Shown here piece after piece: positions 32,010 through 41,447 of a stretch of 64,000 nucleotides of DNA (the stretch's first letter is position 1; the number at the start of each line of letters is the position of its first letter). Origin of the DNA: Pseudomonadales bacterium (GTDB taxonomy: Bacteria; Pseudomonadota; Gammaproteobacteria; Pseudomonadales; Halieaceae); the NCBI GenBank assembly GCA_024234735.1, contig JACKNV010000001.1:744001-808000 (forward strand), given 5' to 3'. The notes under the pieces were generated by a model that made no database searches, had not been told where the DNA came from, and saw only the letters and a program-made list of their open reading frames with translations. The translations under genes and the position numbers were made by a program.

Positions 32010-33344
32010 ATGCTGAAAATTTCTGTCAGTGTCGCATTCCTGGTGGTACTGCTGTCGGGCTGTGGCTCGATCAGTGTGAGCGAACGCACCACGAGCTCCC
32101 CTGCGATCACCGCCCACGCCACCCCGCCCCCGGCTGCGCGCGCGGGCGCCCCCGCCATCACCGAGCCCGCGCCGCCGGACGACCTGTGGGAGCGCATCCG
32201 CGAGCAACTGAGCTGGCAGGACATCGCGCACCGCAAGGTCGATAGCGCGGTGGATCATTATCTCGACCAGCCCGGCTATATGCCGCTGGTATCCGAGCGC
32301 GGCTCGCGCTACCTGTACTACATCGTCGAGGAAGTTGAAAAACGCGGCATGCCCATGGAAGTCGCGTTGATTCCCCTGGTGGAGAGCACCATGGATCCGT
32401 TTTCGATCTCCCACGGGTCCGCCGCGGGCCTCTGGCAGATCATGCCTGCCACCGGCGAACACCTGGGCCTGCAGCAGGACTGGTGGTTCGACGGCAGACG
32501 CGCGGTGCGGGATTCCACCCAGGGCGCCCTCGATTACCTCGAGGACCTGAACCAACGCTTCGACGGCGACTGGCTGTTGACCCTCGCCGCCTACAACGCC
32601 GGCGAGGGCCGCGTGGCCCGCGCCCAGCGGCGCAATCGCGCCCGCGGCCTGCCCGACGACTACTGGTCCCTGGACCTGCCCCTGGAGACGCGGCGCTATG
32701 TGCCCAAGGTGCTGGCCCTCACGCAACTGGTGGCCGACCCGGAGAGTTACGACCTGGAGATCCCCCCGGTTCCCAATTCGCCCGCCTTCGAGGTGGCGGA
32801 TACCGGTGGCCAGATAGAGCTTGCCGTGGCGGCCGAGCTGGCGCAGATCGACGAACAGACCCTGCGCGAACTCAACCCGGGGCAACTGCGCTGGGCCACG
32901 GCGCCGGATCGCCCCGCCCAGCTGCTGGTGCCGGTGGGCACTGGTGCCATGCTGGAGGCCGAGGCGACCCGGCTGAGTCTCGCGGAACGGGTGCGCTGGC
33001 GCTACTACCGGGTACGCCGCGGCGACAGCCTTTCGACTATCGCCCGGCAGTTCGGCACCAGCGTGCGCCTGTTACAGCACGCAAACAGTCTCCGCGGCAC
33101 CCTGATTCGAACAGGACAGCGCCTCATGATACCCACCAGTGGCGCGACGCAGCCAGGCCTGGTCGCGGTGGCCGACCAGGATGAACCACCCACCCTGGAT
33201 TACCGGGTAAAATCGGGCGACTCCCTGTATCGCATCGCCAGCGAATATGGCATCGCCGTGAACGACATCATCAGCTGGAATCGCCTGGACCCGCGCCAGT
33301 ACTTACAGCCGGGGCAGACCCTGACCTTGTACGTCAGCCGTTGA
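32010..33344 (+). CDS. mltD: Membrane-bound lytic murein transglycosylase D
   Basis: This 444-residue lipoprotein cleaves peptidoglycan. The lipobox is LLSGC (acylated Cys at about 17). An SLT domain follows, with the catalytic Glu in LIPLVESTMDPF, then GLWQIMPATGEHLGL and LLTLAAYNAGEGRV. Two LysM repeats lie at the C-terminus (YYRVRRGDSLSTIARQFGTS and YRVKSGDSLYRIASEYGIA). The start is the only one giving the lipoprotein signal. rlmG follows after 20 bases on the same strand. Confidence 0.95.
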   Translation: MLKISVSVAFLVVLLSGCGSISVSERTTSSPAITAHATPPPAARAGAPAITEPAPPDDLWERIREQLSWQDIAHRKVDSAVDHYLDQPGYMPLVSERGSRYLYYIVEEVEKRGMPMEVALIPLVESTMDPFSISHGSAAGLWQIMPATGEHLGLQQDWWFDGRRAVRDSTQGALDYLEDLNQRFDGDWLLTLAAYNAGEGRVARAQRRNRARGLPDDYWSLDLPLETRRYVPKVLALTQLVADPESYDLEIPPVPNSPAFEVADTGGQIELAVAAELAQIDEQTLRELNPGQLRWATAPDRPAQLLVPVGTGAMLEAEATRLSLAERVRWRYYRVRRGDSLSTIARQFGTSVRLLQHANSLRGTLIRTGQRLMIPTSGATQPGLVAVADQDEPPTLDYRVKSGDSLYRIASEYGIAVNDIISWNRLDPRQYLQPGQTLTLYVSR

Positions 33345-33364
33345 GGCCTCCCGGCAGGTTCCCG

Positions 33365-34489
33365 ATGGCCGCTGACACCCTCTGCCAGACCCCCTGGGGC
33401 GCGGTTCGCCTGCTGCGCTACCCCGCGCGCCGGGACGAACCCCTGCAGGCCTGGTGCAGCGCCGACCTGCTGCTTTTGGAGGCCCTCCATGAACTAGCAG
33501 CGGACGGCGCGGGCATCCTGGCGGTAAACGACGAACACGGTGCCCTGGCGGTGGCATCCGGGGCGCGGGCCGTCTGGACGGATTCGGCGCTGGCGGCCCA
33601 GGCCCTGGCGCGCAACCTCACCGCCAACGAGCGCGCCCCCGTGGCGGTCACCTGGAGCGTCGACCCGCCACCTCCGACGTCCACCGTGGTGGTCCTGCGC
33701 ATCCCCAAGCAACTGCCCTACTTCGAATACCAGCTGGCGTTGCTGGCGGCCGCTACCGCGCCGGAGACGATGGTGCTGGCCGCCGGCATGGACAAACACC
33801 TGTCACCGCGGGTGGCCGCTCTGCTGGAGCAGTATATCGGGCCCACCCGGCGGCATCCCGGGCAGCGCAAGGCGCGTTTGTTCAGTGCCCGCCGCGACCT
33901 GCGCGTGGCGGCGGCGCCCCCCGCCGATGTGGCCTATCGCTGCGCCGCGGCGGGGGGCGAGCTGCGAGCCCTGCCCGCAGTGTTCAGTCGCGACCGGCTG
34001 GATGGCGGCAGCCGCCTGCTGTTGCAGGTCCTGCCGCAGCTGCCCGCGGCGGACAGGGTTATCGACCTTGCCTGTGGCAACGGGGTGTTGGGCCTGGCGG
34101 CGCTGCAGCAGGGGCTGGCGCGGCAACTGCTGTTTGCCGACGAATCGGCCATGGCCATCGCCTCCGCCCGGGCCAACCTCGTCCGCCTGTTTCCCGCGGC
34201 CCTGGCCAACTGTGACTTTCACCACGGTGACGGCCTGCAGGACTGCGCCTGGGGTCCCGCCGGGTTGATATTGTGCAACCCGCCGTTTCACCTCAACCAT
34301 ACTGTTGATGCCTACGCCGGGCGGCGCCTGCTGGCGCAGTGTGCCCGCCACCTGGCGCCGGGCGGCACCCTGTGCCTGGTGGCTAATCGCCACCTCGATT
34401 ACGGCGCGGCCCTGCGCCGCGATTTCTCCCGTATCAGCAAGCTGGCCGGTGACAGCCGCTTCACCGTGTGGCGCGCCTGCCGCGCCTGA
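33365..34489 (+). CDS. rlmG: 23S rRNA m2G1835 methyltransferase
   Basis: This 374-residue protein has the duplicated RsmC/RlmG architecture: a degenerate N-terminal methyltransferase half and a C-terminal catalytic half with VIDLACGNGVLGLAALQ (SAM-binding) and LILCNPPFHLNHTV, the NPPF motif for guanine N2. The N-terminal half keeps VVVLRIPKQLPYFEYQLALL, which resembles RlmG more than RsmC. Start at 33365 (MAADTLCQTPWG) is preferred. Confidence 0.87.
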   Translation: MAADTLCQTPWGAVRLLRYPARRDEPLQAWCSADLLLLEALHELAADGAGILAVNDEHGALAVASGARAVWTDSALAAQALARNLTANERAPVAVTWSVDPPPPTSTVVVLRIPKQLPYFEYQLALLAAATAPETMVLAAGMDKHLSPRVAALLEQYIGPTRRHPGQRKARLFSARRDLRVAAAPPADVAYRCAAAGGELRALPAVFSRDRLDGGSRLLLQVLPQLPAADRVIDLACGNGVLGLAALQQGLARQLLFADESAMAIASARANLVRLFPAALANCDFHHGDGLQDCAWGPAGLILCNPPFHLNHTVDAYAGRRLLAQCARHLAPGGTLCLVANRHLDYGAALRRDFSRISKLAGDSRFTVWRACRA

Positions 34490-34503
34490 TTCCGGCAGCG
34501 CGC

Positions 34504-35226
34504 CTAGCGGCCCGCGAGCAGTTCCTCCACCAGCGCTGGCACCTGCTCGGTAGCCGGACCCCGGCGCTGTGTGTGGAACAGGCCGGCCGTATCGCTGGCC
34601 TCGAGGTTCACCTCCACGGTGGTGGCGCCCGCCGCGCGTGCGGTGCGCACAAAGCCCGCGGCGGGATAGACCAGACCCGAGGTCCCGACCGCGATGAACA
34701 GGTCGCAGTCCGCCAGGCGCGTTGCGATTTCATCCATGTGGTAGGGCATCTCCCCGAACCACACCACGTCGGGTCGCAGGCTGCCCGGGCTGGCACAGTC
34801 CGGGCAGGTGGTGGCGCCGTCAAAGGGCTCCGCAGTGGGGCTTTGCCGCCCGCAGGCGCTGCACAGCATCGCCAGCAGCTCGCCGTGCATGTGACAGACC
34901 TGGCTGCTGCCGGCGCGCTCGTGCAGGTCGTCGACGTTCTGGGTCACCAGGAAGACCTCGCCCGGGAACGCCCGCTGCAGGTGTGCCAGGGCCAGATGGG
35001 CGGCGTTGGGGCCCACCTTGGCCAACTGGGCACGGCGGCTGTTGTAGAAGCGATAGACCAGCTCCGGATTGCGCGCAAAGGCCTCGGGGGTGGCCAGTTC
35101 CATGGGGTCGTGCTGCTCCCACAAGCCGTCCGAATCGCGAAAAGTCGGCAGCCCGGACTCGGCGGACACGCCCGCTCCGGTCAACACGACCAGGCGCTGG
35201 ATGAAGCGGCCGTCAAACAGGCTCAT
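34504..35226 (-). CDS. cobB: NAD-dependent protein deacylase (sirtuin, CobB type)
   Basis: This 240-residue sirtuin has the NAD-binding GAGVSAESGLPTFRD, the QNVDDLHERAG segment and catalytic His in CHMHGE. A zinc site is formed by CSAC and CPDC, and GTSGLVYPAAGF closes the nucleotide site. The YNSRR motif (YxxR, like E. coli CobB and SIRT5) predicts desuccinylase activity beside deacetylation. The ATG overlaps the stop of the AddA-like gene (ATGA), so the sirtuin is translated with the recombination nuclease. Confidence 0.93.
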   Translation of the reverse strand: MSLFDGRFIQRLVVLTGAGVSAESGLPTFRDSDGLWEQHDPMELATPEAFARNPELVYRFYNSRRAQLAKVGPNAAHLALAHLQRAFPGEVFLVTQNVDDLHERAGSSQVCHMHGELLAMLCSACGRQSPTAEPFDGATTCPDCASPGSLRPDVVWFGEMPYHMDEIATRLADCDLFIAVGTSGLVYPAAGFVRTARAAGATTVEVNLEASDTAGLFHTQRRGPATEQVPALVEELLAGR

Positions 35227-38200
35227 GGGGTAGTGTCTCCAGGTGCAGCCTCCAGGTCCAGTTCCTCCAGGTGGTGCAGGTGCCCCAGGGCAGTGAAATA
35301 CAGGGCACAGCGCACCGGCTCATCGCCCAGCGCCCGCAGCAGTTGCCGGTAACCCAGCAACTGGTCGCGATACGCCTCGGCCTGGTCCCGCAAAAACATC
35401 TCCAGCGCCTGCCCCGCCTCGGGCTGGCTGGTCTTGTAGTCGATCAGCCAGCGCACGCCGGTCTCCCGGTCTACGAATGTCCGGTCGATGACCATATCCC
35501 GGATAACGCCGTCGCCGGTGGTACTGGTCAGGGCCCATTCGCTGCGCGCCTGCTGGTGGTCGCTGCGCAGCAGCCAGCGACCCCGCCCCTGGGGGGCCAG
35601 GGTCGTTGTCACCGAGTGGGCCACTTCCGCCAGGGCGTCTTCCAGACGGTCTCCCCACAGCCCCAGGGAGGCCAGCCCCGCCCGCCAGCGCTGCCGGTCA
35701 GTGTCCCCCGGCCTTACAGGCAGGCGTTCCAGCCGGGACAGATCCTCCAGCGCCAGGTGTACTACCGTGCCGACACAGCGCTGCTGCAGGTTGGCCGCTC
35801 GCACGGGCACATTGGCCCCATCCGCGACGGGCGGCGCGGCCGCGGCCGCCGCCGGGTGGCGCAGCCGCACCAGGGGACGCCGTTGCACTGCGGTTGTCGG
35901 GGCAGGCGGCGTCTCCGCATCGTGGCGGATCATCTGTGCCTGGAAACTGTCCCAGATGGGACCGAGCAGGCTGCGTTGGGGTGGCGCCAGTAACTCGCCG
36001 CTGGCGGGGTCCTCCCGCAGGCCGGCGCTCAGCAGCAGCTGGCGAATCGCCCGGGTAGCGCCGACGTACAACAGGCGGGTGCCCTCCAGGGCGTTTTTCT
36101 CGGCCCGGCGCTGTTGCAGGTAGTTGTACAGGGTCGGTTCCCCCGGCCCACTGTGATCGTCGGCCGCCAGCAGGAAGCGACGCTCGCCCTCCAGGTCGCC
36201 GTGCTCGTCCCACAGCATCAACTGGCGGCCGTCGGGGCGCGGCGAGCGTGCCAGCTGGGGCAGTATTACCATATCGAATTCCAGCCCCTTGGCCTTGTGC
36301 AGCGTCATCACCTGGACCTTGCCGCCCGCTTCCCCCGCGTTCATGTACTGTTGTTCCAGGCGCCGGGCCAGCCAACGTGTGTCCAGCCCCAGGCCCTCGC
36401 GGTCCGCCTGCTCCAGCAATTGCAAAAAGCTCTCCGCGTCAGCCAACTCGTTGGCGGTGGCCGCCGTGGCGGGGCCGCCCAGTTTCAGCCAGGTGCATTC
36501 CAGCCAGGCGCGCAGGCCGAGGCGATCGCGCTTGCCCCGGGCCCACTCGATGATGTGGCAAAACCGGGTAACCCGGTCGCGCCCGTCCGCGCTCAGGGTG
36601 TCATGCAAGGCCTCCTGGGCCAGCAGTGGTAGCAGCGGGGCATGCTGTGGCGCTGCTCCCCACTGGGCAATGTGGTGCAGGTCCGCCAGCTGCAGGCCGC
36701 ACCAGGGCGCCCGCAGCAGGGCCATCCAGGCGAGGCGATCCCCCGGGTTGGCCAGGGCGCGGCACAGTTGCAACAGGTCTCCCACCAGCGGGGATGCCGC
36801 CAGGCTGTCCATCTCCTGGGCACTGTAGGCAATGCCGCGCTGGCGCATGCCAGCCAGTATCGGCTGCAGCTGGTTGCGGGTGCGCCCCAGTACGGCGATG
36901 CTGGTGCAGCCCGGGTCCGCGCAGGCGGCGGCTATCCGCTCGCACAGAAAGTCCACCTCCTGTTCCAGCGCCCGCTCCCCACTGAAGGCATGGGCGCTGA
37001 CCGCGCAATCCACAGTGGGCGGACGCACTGCCGTGGCCGGCGTATAGCGCACCCTGCCACGGTTGACGTCATCCTCGGCGGGAAAGGCACTGTGGAAGCT
37101 GGCATTCACCCAGTCCACCACCGGGGCATCGGAGCGGAAATTGCACTGCAGGTCCAGCGCCTGCAGTCGTACCCCGTTGAAACCCTGCTGCCGGGCTTTC
37201 AGAAACAGGCCCACGTTGGCACCGCGAAAACCGTAGATGGACTGCATGCCGTCGCCCACCACCATGATGGTGCGCGGCGCCTGCGGATTGGCGGCGTTGT
37301 GGTCGCCCCAGCCGCGGGTGAGCAGGCGCAGCAGCTCGTACTGGTTGATCGCGGTATCCTGGAACTCGTCCACCAGGATGTGCTCGATACGGTAGTCCAG
37401 GCGCAGTGCCAGTTCGGTGGGCGCCTCGTCGTCACCCAGGGCCTGTAGCGCCGACAGCGCCACCTGGCTGTGATCCACCGCGCCGTGGCGCTGGAACACC
37501 AGCAGCAGCTGCGCGGCCAACAGCGGCAACACCCGCGACAGGTGCACCAGCAGCTGCCAGGAAGCGCTGCCGGGCAGCATTTCCGGCAGGAACGTGACAT
37601 CCGCCAGCAGCTGTTCGAGGCCGTCCACTGTCGCCAGCTCCGCCAGCAGTGCCTTGAGCCGCTCCTTGTGGTCCTGGGCGGAGCCTTTTCCGGCCGGAAA
37701 ACCATCGGCTTTGGTGACCTGCCTGCGCCAGCTGCCCTGCCTGGTCAGCAACAGCCCGCGCAGGGCGCGCCAGGCAGCGATATCCTCCGCCGTATTACCC
37801 GGAAAAACCGCCGGCACGGGACCTCCCAGGTTACCCGCAGCGTATTGCCACAACGCCAATAGCTCCATGCGGTAGGGAGCCAGGCGTTCGCCCAGGGAGG
37901 CGAGTTCGCTGGCCACCAGGGCCTGGACCGCGGCCACCAGGTAGGCCTCGGATTCCTCCGGCGCGTGGTGCAACCCCAGGTAGGGACGCCACTGTTCGCG
38001 CCGCGCCAGCATCCGCGTCAGCAGTTCCTGCAGGCGCTCCCAGTTGTTGTCGAAATGCAGCATCAGTGCCGCCAGGTCGGCGGCCACGGGGTGGCGCTGC
38101 TCCACCTGCCGGAACAGCTCGACAACCGCCTCGGCATACAGTTGGCTGGCGTCGTCCAGCAGGGCCGCCTGGCCCCCGAACTCACTGAGCACCGGCATTT

Positions 38201-38582
38201 GCCGGATGAGCCCGCCGCAGAAACTGTCAATGGTCTTGATGTTGAAGCGCGCGATATTCCGCTCCAGGTGCCAGGCATGGCGCTCGTCGGCCTCCAGGGC
38301 CGCCTCCGCGAGGCACCGGGTGACGCGCTGGTGATCACCGTCGCAGGCCGCCCCGGCGCGCGCTGCCTGCAAGGCCGCCACCACCCTGCCGCGCATCTCC
38401 GCCGCGGCCTTGCGGGTGAAGGTGATGGCCAGCACCTGTTCGGGCCGTTCGACCCGCGCCAGCAGGCCGAGGTAGCGCTGGATCAGCAGTTCGGTCTTGC
38501 CGGAACCCGCCGGAGCGCTGACGCAGAAGCTGCTTCCGGGATCGATGGCCTGCTGCCGCTGGCGCGCGTCGGCGACAGTCAT
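35223..38582 (-). CDS. AddA-like UvrD-family helicase-nuclease
   Basis: This 1119-residue protein pairs a superfamily 1 helicase with a C-terminal PD-(D/E)XK nuclease. Walker A is SAPAGSGKTELL (about residue 20), the DEFQDT motif II is in ILVDEFQDTAINQYELL (about 410), VMTLHKAKGLEFDMVILP is in the motif V region, and the nuclease motif is WLIDYKTS near residue 1070. Function is double-strand-break end processing with the AddB-like protein encoded upstream, whose stop overlaps this start (ATGA). The alternative of a plain UvrD is excluded by the nuclease domain. Confidence 0.9.
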   Translation of the reverse strand: MTVADARQRQQAIDPGSSFCVSAPAGSGKTELLIQRYLGLLARVERPEQVLAITFTRKAAAEMRGRVVAALQAARAGAACDGDHQRVTRCLAEAALEADERHAWHLERNIARFNIKTIDSFCGGLIRQMPVLSEFGGQAALLDDASQLYAEAVVELFRQVEQRHPVAADLAALMLHFDNNWERLQELLTRMLARREQWRPYLGLHHAPEESEAYLVAAVQALVASELASLGERLAPYRMELLALWQYAAGNLGGPVPAVFPGNTAEDIAAWRALRGLLLTRQGSWRRQVTKADGFPAGKGSAQDHKERLKALLAELATVDGLEQLLADVTFLPEMLPGSASWQLLVHLSRVLPLLAAQLLLVFQRHGAVDHSQVALSALQALGDDEAPTELALRLDYRIEHILVDEFQDTAINQYELLRLLTRGWGDHNAANPQAPRTIMVVGDGMQSIYGFRGANVGLFLKARQQGFNGVRLQALDLQCNFRSDAPVVDWVNASFHSAFPAEDDVNRGRVRYTPATAVRPPTVDCAVSAHAFSGERALEQEVDFLCERIAAACADPGCTSIAVLGRTRNQLQPILAGMRQRGIAYSAQEMDSLAASPLVGDLLQLCRALANPGDRLAWMALLRAPWCGLQLADLHHIAQWGAAPQHAPLLPLLAQEALHDTLSADGRDRVTRFCHIIEWARGKRDRLGLRAWLECTWLKLGGPATAATANELADAESFLQLLEQADREGLGLDTRWLARRLEQQYMNAGEAGGKVQVMTLHKAKGLEFDMVILPQLARSPRPDGRQLMLWDEHGDLEGERRFLLAADDHSGPGEPTLYNYLQQRRAEKNALEGTRLLYVGATRAIRQLLLSAGLREDPASGELLAPPQRSLLGPIWDSFQAQMIRHDAETPPAPTTAVQRRPLVRLRHPAAAAAAPPVADGANVPVRAANLQQRCVGTVVHLALEDLSRLERLPVRPGDTDRQRWRAGLASLGLWGDRLEDALAEVAHSVTTTLAPQGRGRWLLRSDHQQARSEWALTSTTGDGVIRDMVIDRTFVDRETGVRWLIDYKTSQPEAGQALEMFLRDQAEAYRDQLLGYRQLLRALGDEPVRCALYFTALGHLHHLEELDLEAAPGDTTP

Positions 38583-41290
38583 TCGCCCTCCTCCTCGGAC
38601 GCGGCGCTGTCCACCCGGCACAGGGGTTGCAAGCCGCACCAGGTACAGCTCGCCGGACCGAGGGGATCTACCGCCGCCGCGCCGGCGACGAAGTCCGTTG
38701 CTAGTTGCTGCAGCGTGTGCCGCCAGTGTCGATTGAGTGCCTCCCAGTCGCCAGCCTCGGGGCTTCCGCCAGCGACCCTGGCGAGGTCGGTGCGCACACC
38801 CGGGGCGGCCTCGCCCGCCCCCAGGCCGACGAAACGGCAGTCGCGCGGCCGCAGCTGGGCGAAAGCCAGTGCCGCGACGTCGGGCGAGGCCATGCCGTAC
38901 AGCAACAGCTGCGGCCTGGCAGGCCGCTGGCCCAGCCAGTCCTGTACCCTGCTGATACCGGATTTATAGTCGATGAGGAAACGGGAACCGTCCGCCAGAA
39001 GGTCGACCCGGTCCACCCGCAGGTCGATGGCCAGTTCACCGAGCTGCAGGCTGACCTCCGCTTCCCGTTGGTCGACCGTGAAGCCGGCGCGCTGGCGCTC
39101 CACCTCCAGCCACTGGCCCAGCAGTTCCTCCAGGCGCTGCGCCTCCAGGCGCCAGAAGGCACTGCCCAGCGCCCGCCGTTGCCGGCCCGGCACGGCGTCC
39201 ACGGCCGCGGCCACCGCCGCTTCCACGGCAGCGGCCTGGGCATTGGCATCCATTGCCAGCAGCGTGGCCTGGTCTCCCAGCGCGCCCCACAGCGCGTACA
39301 GTGCGGCGTGCAGCAACGAGCCTCGATCGGCCGCCGACAGTCCAATGCCGAAGGCATCCAGGGGTTCGACCCGCAGGCGGCGCCGGGCGAAGGCGCGAAA
39401 CGGGCACTGCGACTGGTCTTCCACCAGGCCGCTGCCGCCACCCACCCCGGCGAGCTCGGCCGCTGCCAGGGGCGGCGCCTGATCATCGTCGAGGTATTCC
39501 ACTGCCCGTGCCTGCCATTGCGACAGCCAGGCGGGTGGAACACCGGCTGCCGGCGGCGCTTCCCCCGGCCTGAAGTGCTCCAGCAGGGCGCTGGGCAGCT
39601 GCGGGACCCCGTCCAGTTGCGCGCAATAACTCGCCCGCAAATGCGTCGCCCCGCGAGTGTACTGGGCCAGCAGGGCGCAGGAGAATTCCCATTCGCGCTC
39701 GGCACTGGCGTGGGGCATCCGCAGGCGCTGCTGCAGGGCGGGCGGCACAAAGGGGTTGGGGCGCGGCGCGGCCGGCCAGCTGTCGGCCTGCATGCCCACC
39801 AGCCACAGGTGATCGAAGGCCAGCCCCGCCGCCTCCAGCGGGCCCAGTACCTGGATGTCGCTGTCGTCGGTCTTGGGCTGCGAGACCTGGCGCCCGCAGC
39901 AGTCGCGCAACAACTGCAGGGCCGCCGCCAAGCCCATGGGCCGACACACGCCGTCGTAGCGGCAGAAATCGTCGAGGGTGCGATACCACAATTCCACCTG
40001 CTGGTATTCCAGTGAGTCCAGGGTTTTGCCTGGCCAGCCCCAGAGCACCAGGACGTCGCTGAATGCCTCGACCCATGCGGATGGCAGCGCCTGTTGTTTC
40101 AATGCGCGCAGCCCGGCAGTGGCGATGAGGTGCCGGCCCAGGGCCAGGCCGCGTTCGCCATCGAGGGCGAGGTCGCCGGCCAGGTAGCGCAGCTCGGCGA
40201 CCGGCAGGGTCTCGCGGCCTGCCGCGAACAGGCGTTGTACCAACAGGTTTGCCAGTGGCGTTGCGGCGTCCGGTAGATCGAGAAAACGCGAGTTCAGCAG
40301 GTTGACCGCGGCCGGTACCGAGGTCTCCGGCAGGGCCATGGCCAGGGTTGCCAGGGCATCCCTGACCACAGGGACGCGATCCAGTGGCATGCCGGTGGAA
40401 AAATTGACCGGAAGAGTGCCGTAATCATCACCCAGGCAGTCGAATTCCCGGCGCAGCAGGTACTCCAGGGCGCTGCGGTCGCCGGCCATGTCCGATAGCA
40501 CGATACCGATGCTTGCTCCCGAATACCCGCGACTGGTGGCCGCGGCCCAGCGCGCCACCGCGGCCAGTTCGGCGCGTTTGTCTTCACAGGGATACAGGGT
40601 GCCGCCGGTGCCGCCCGCTGCAGGGTGCAGCTCCCTGATCTCCGCACCCAGGGCTCTCGCGGTCGCCTCCAGCAGGGGCGGGATGTCCTCGAATTCCAGC
40701 AGCGCCAGGCGCGCCCCCGGCAGCTTGCCGGCACAGCCGTACAGCTGGCGGATACAGTCGCTGGCGGTGGCCAGTTCCCTCGCCCGCAGATCGCGCTGGA
40801 AGTGATCGAGCCAACGCAGGAAGGTGTCGCAATCGGCATCCAGTTGGAACAACTGGCGTACATCGTCGCTGTCGGTGTCCACCTGCCAGCGCAACAGGGT
40901 GTCGCGGGCCTGCTGGGCGATTTCCGCCGCGGCCGCCGGGCGCAGCAGATGGTAGCGGCCGCTGTCGCGCTCCTCGGCGGCGATGGCTTGCTGCCACAGT
41001 TGCAGCGCCTGGGCAGTCCCCAGTTGCACTTGCGGGGGTAGCAGGCCCCCGGCGACAGCATCCTGCCAGCGCTGCAGCAGCCAGCTCTCCAGGGGCAACA
41101 CCGGCAGCGGCTCCCACACACGTTCGCCGCGCGCCGCGCACTGGCTGTCCCATTCCGATTTGATGCGGCGGGCCAGGCGGAAATTGGGAGTGAGCAACAC
41201 GAAACCGTCGGCCACCAGGGGCCGCAGGGGATTCGTATCGTAGAGTTTGCGTGCCAAAATCGCCCTCGCCTGGTGAAACCGCGTCGGCAC
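38579..41290 (-). CDS. AddB-like inactivated helicase with PD-(D/E)XK nuclease (probable DNA repair protein)
   Basis: This 903-residue protein resembles the AddB-related 'probable DNA repair protein' family. It has no intact Walker A, has a nuclease motif GSRFLIDYKSGISRVQ (about residue 775), and four cysteines (QCPF ... CTWC ... LC) that resemble the AddB iron-sulfur cluster. The GTG start at 41290 is used; a TTG at 41257 with GAGG six bases before it is also plausible. It forms the partner of the helicase-nuclease that follows. Confidence 0.85.
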   Translation of the reverse strand: MPTRFHQARAILARKLYDTNPLRPLVADGFVLLTPNFRLARRIKSEWDSQCAARGERVWEPLPVLPLESWLLQRWQDAVAGGLLPPQVQLGTAQALQLWQQAIAAEERDSGRYHLLRPAAAAEIAQQARDTLLRWQVDTDSDDVRQLFQLDADCDTFLRWLDHFQRDLRARELATASDCIRQLYGCAGKLPGARLALLEFEDIPPLLEATARALGAEIRELHPAAGGTGGTLYPCEDKRAELAAVARWAAATSRGYSGASIGIVLSDMAGDRSALEYLLRREFDCLGDDYGTLPVNFSTGMPLDRVPVVRDALATLAMALPETSVPAAVNLLNSRFLDLPDAATPLANLLVQRLFAAGRETLPVAELRYLAGDLALDGERGLALGRHLIATAGLRALKQQALPSAWVEAFSDVLVLWGWPGKTLDSLEYQQVELWYRTLDDFCRYDGVCRPMGLAAALQLLRDCCGRQVSQPKTDDSDIQVLGPLEAAGLAFDHLWLVGMQADSWPAAPRPNPFVPPALQQRLRMPHASAEREWEFSCALLAQYTRGATHLRASYCAQLDGVPQLPSALLEHFRPGEAPPAAGVPPAWLSQWQARAVEYLDDDQAPPLAAAELAGVGGGSGLVEDQSQCPFRAFARRRLRVEPLDAFGIGLSAADRGSLLHAALYALWGALGDQATLLAMDANAQAAAVEAAVAAAVDAVPGRQRRALGSAFWRLEAQRLEELLGQWLEVERQRAGFTVDQREAEVSLQLGELAIDLRVDRVDLLADGSRFLIDYKSGISRVQDWLGQRPARPQLLLYGMASPDVAALAFAQLRPRDCRFVGLGAGEAAPGVRTDLARVAGGSPEAGDWEALNRHWRHTLQQLATDFVAGAAAVDPLGPASCTWCGLQPLCRVDSAASEEEGE

Positions 41291-41316
41291 CCTGTCCTAT
41301 CAAAAGCGCGCGCGCT

Positions 41317-41325
41317 GCTATAGAA
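41317..41325 (+). promoter_or_regulatory. Extended -10 element for aroG
   Basis: TGCTATAGA fits the extended -10 pattern. It gives a leader of about 115 bases. The same 157-base intergenic region also serves the divergent AddB-like gene, for which TATAGC (reverse strand) is a possible -10. Confidence 0.45.
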
Positions 41326-41367
41326 TGCCGCCCCCGTTTCGGGAGCGGTGACGCTTTCCCGCTGGGA

Positions 41368-41397
41368 GCCCGCAGTGCGGGCCCGGCCACTGTGGCC
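41368..41397 (+). other. Tandem GC-rich hairpins in the aroG leader
   Basis: GCCCGC-AGT-GCGGGC (41368-41382) and GGCCA-CTG-TGGCC (41385-41397) are two adjacent short hairpins in the predicted aroG leader. They could affect leader folding; no Phe/Tyr/Trp leader peptide with codon clusters was found. Confidence 0.4.
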
Positions 41398-41447
41398 CAG
41401 CCAAACGGCCACAACTAAACGTGCAAGACTGTATCAGGTAACAACCG

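Noticed and set aside
41341..41447. Leader peptide/attenuator of aroG
   Set aside because: The frame from GTG 41348 has two separated Trp codons but no cluster of aromatic codons and no terminator hairpin with T-run.
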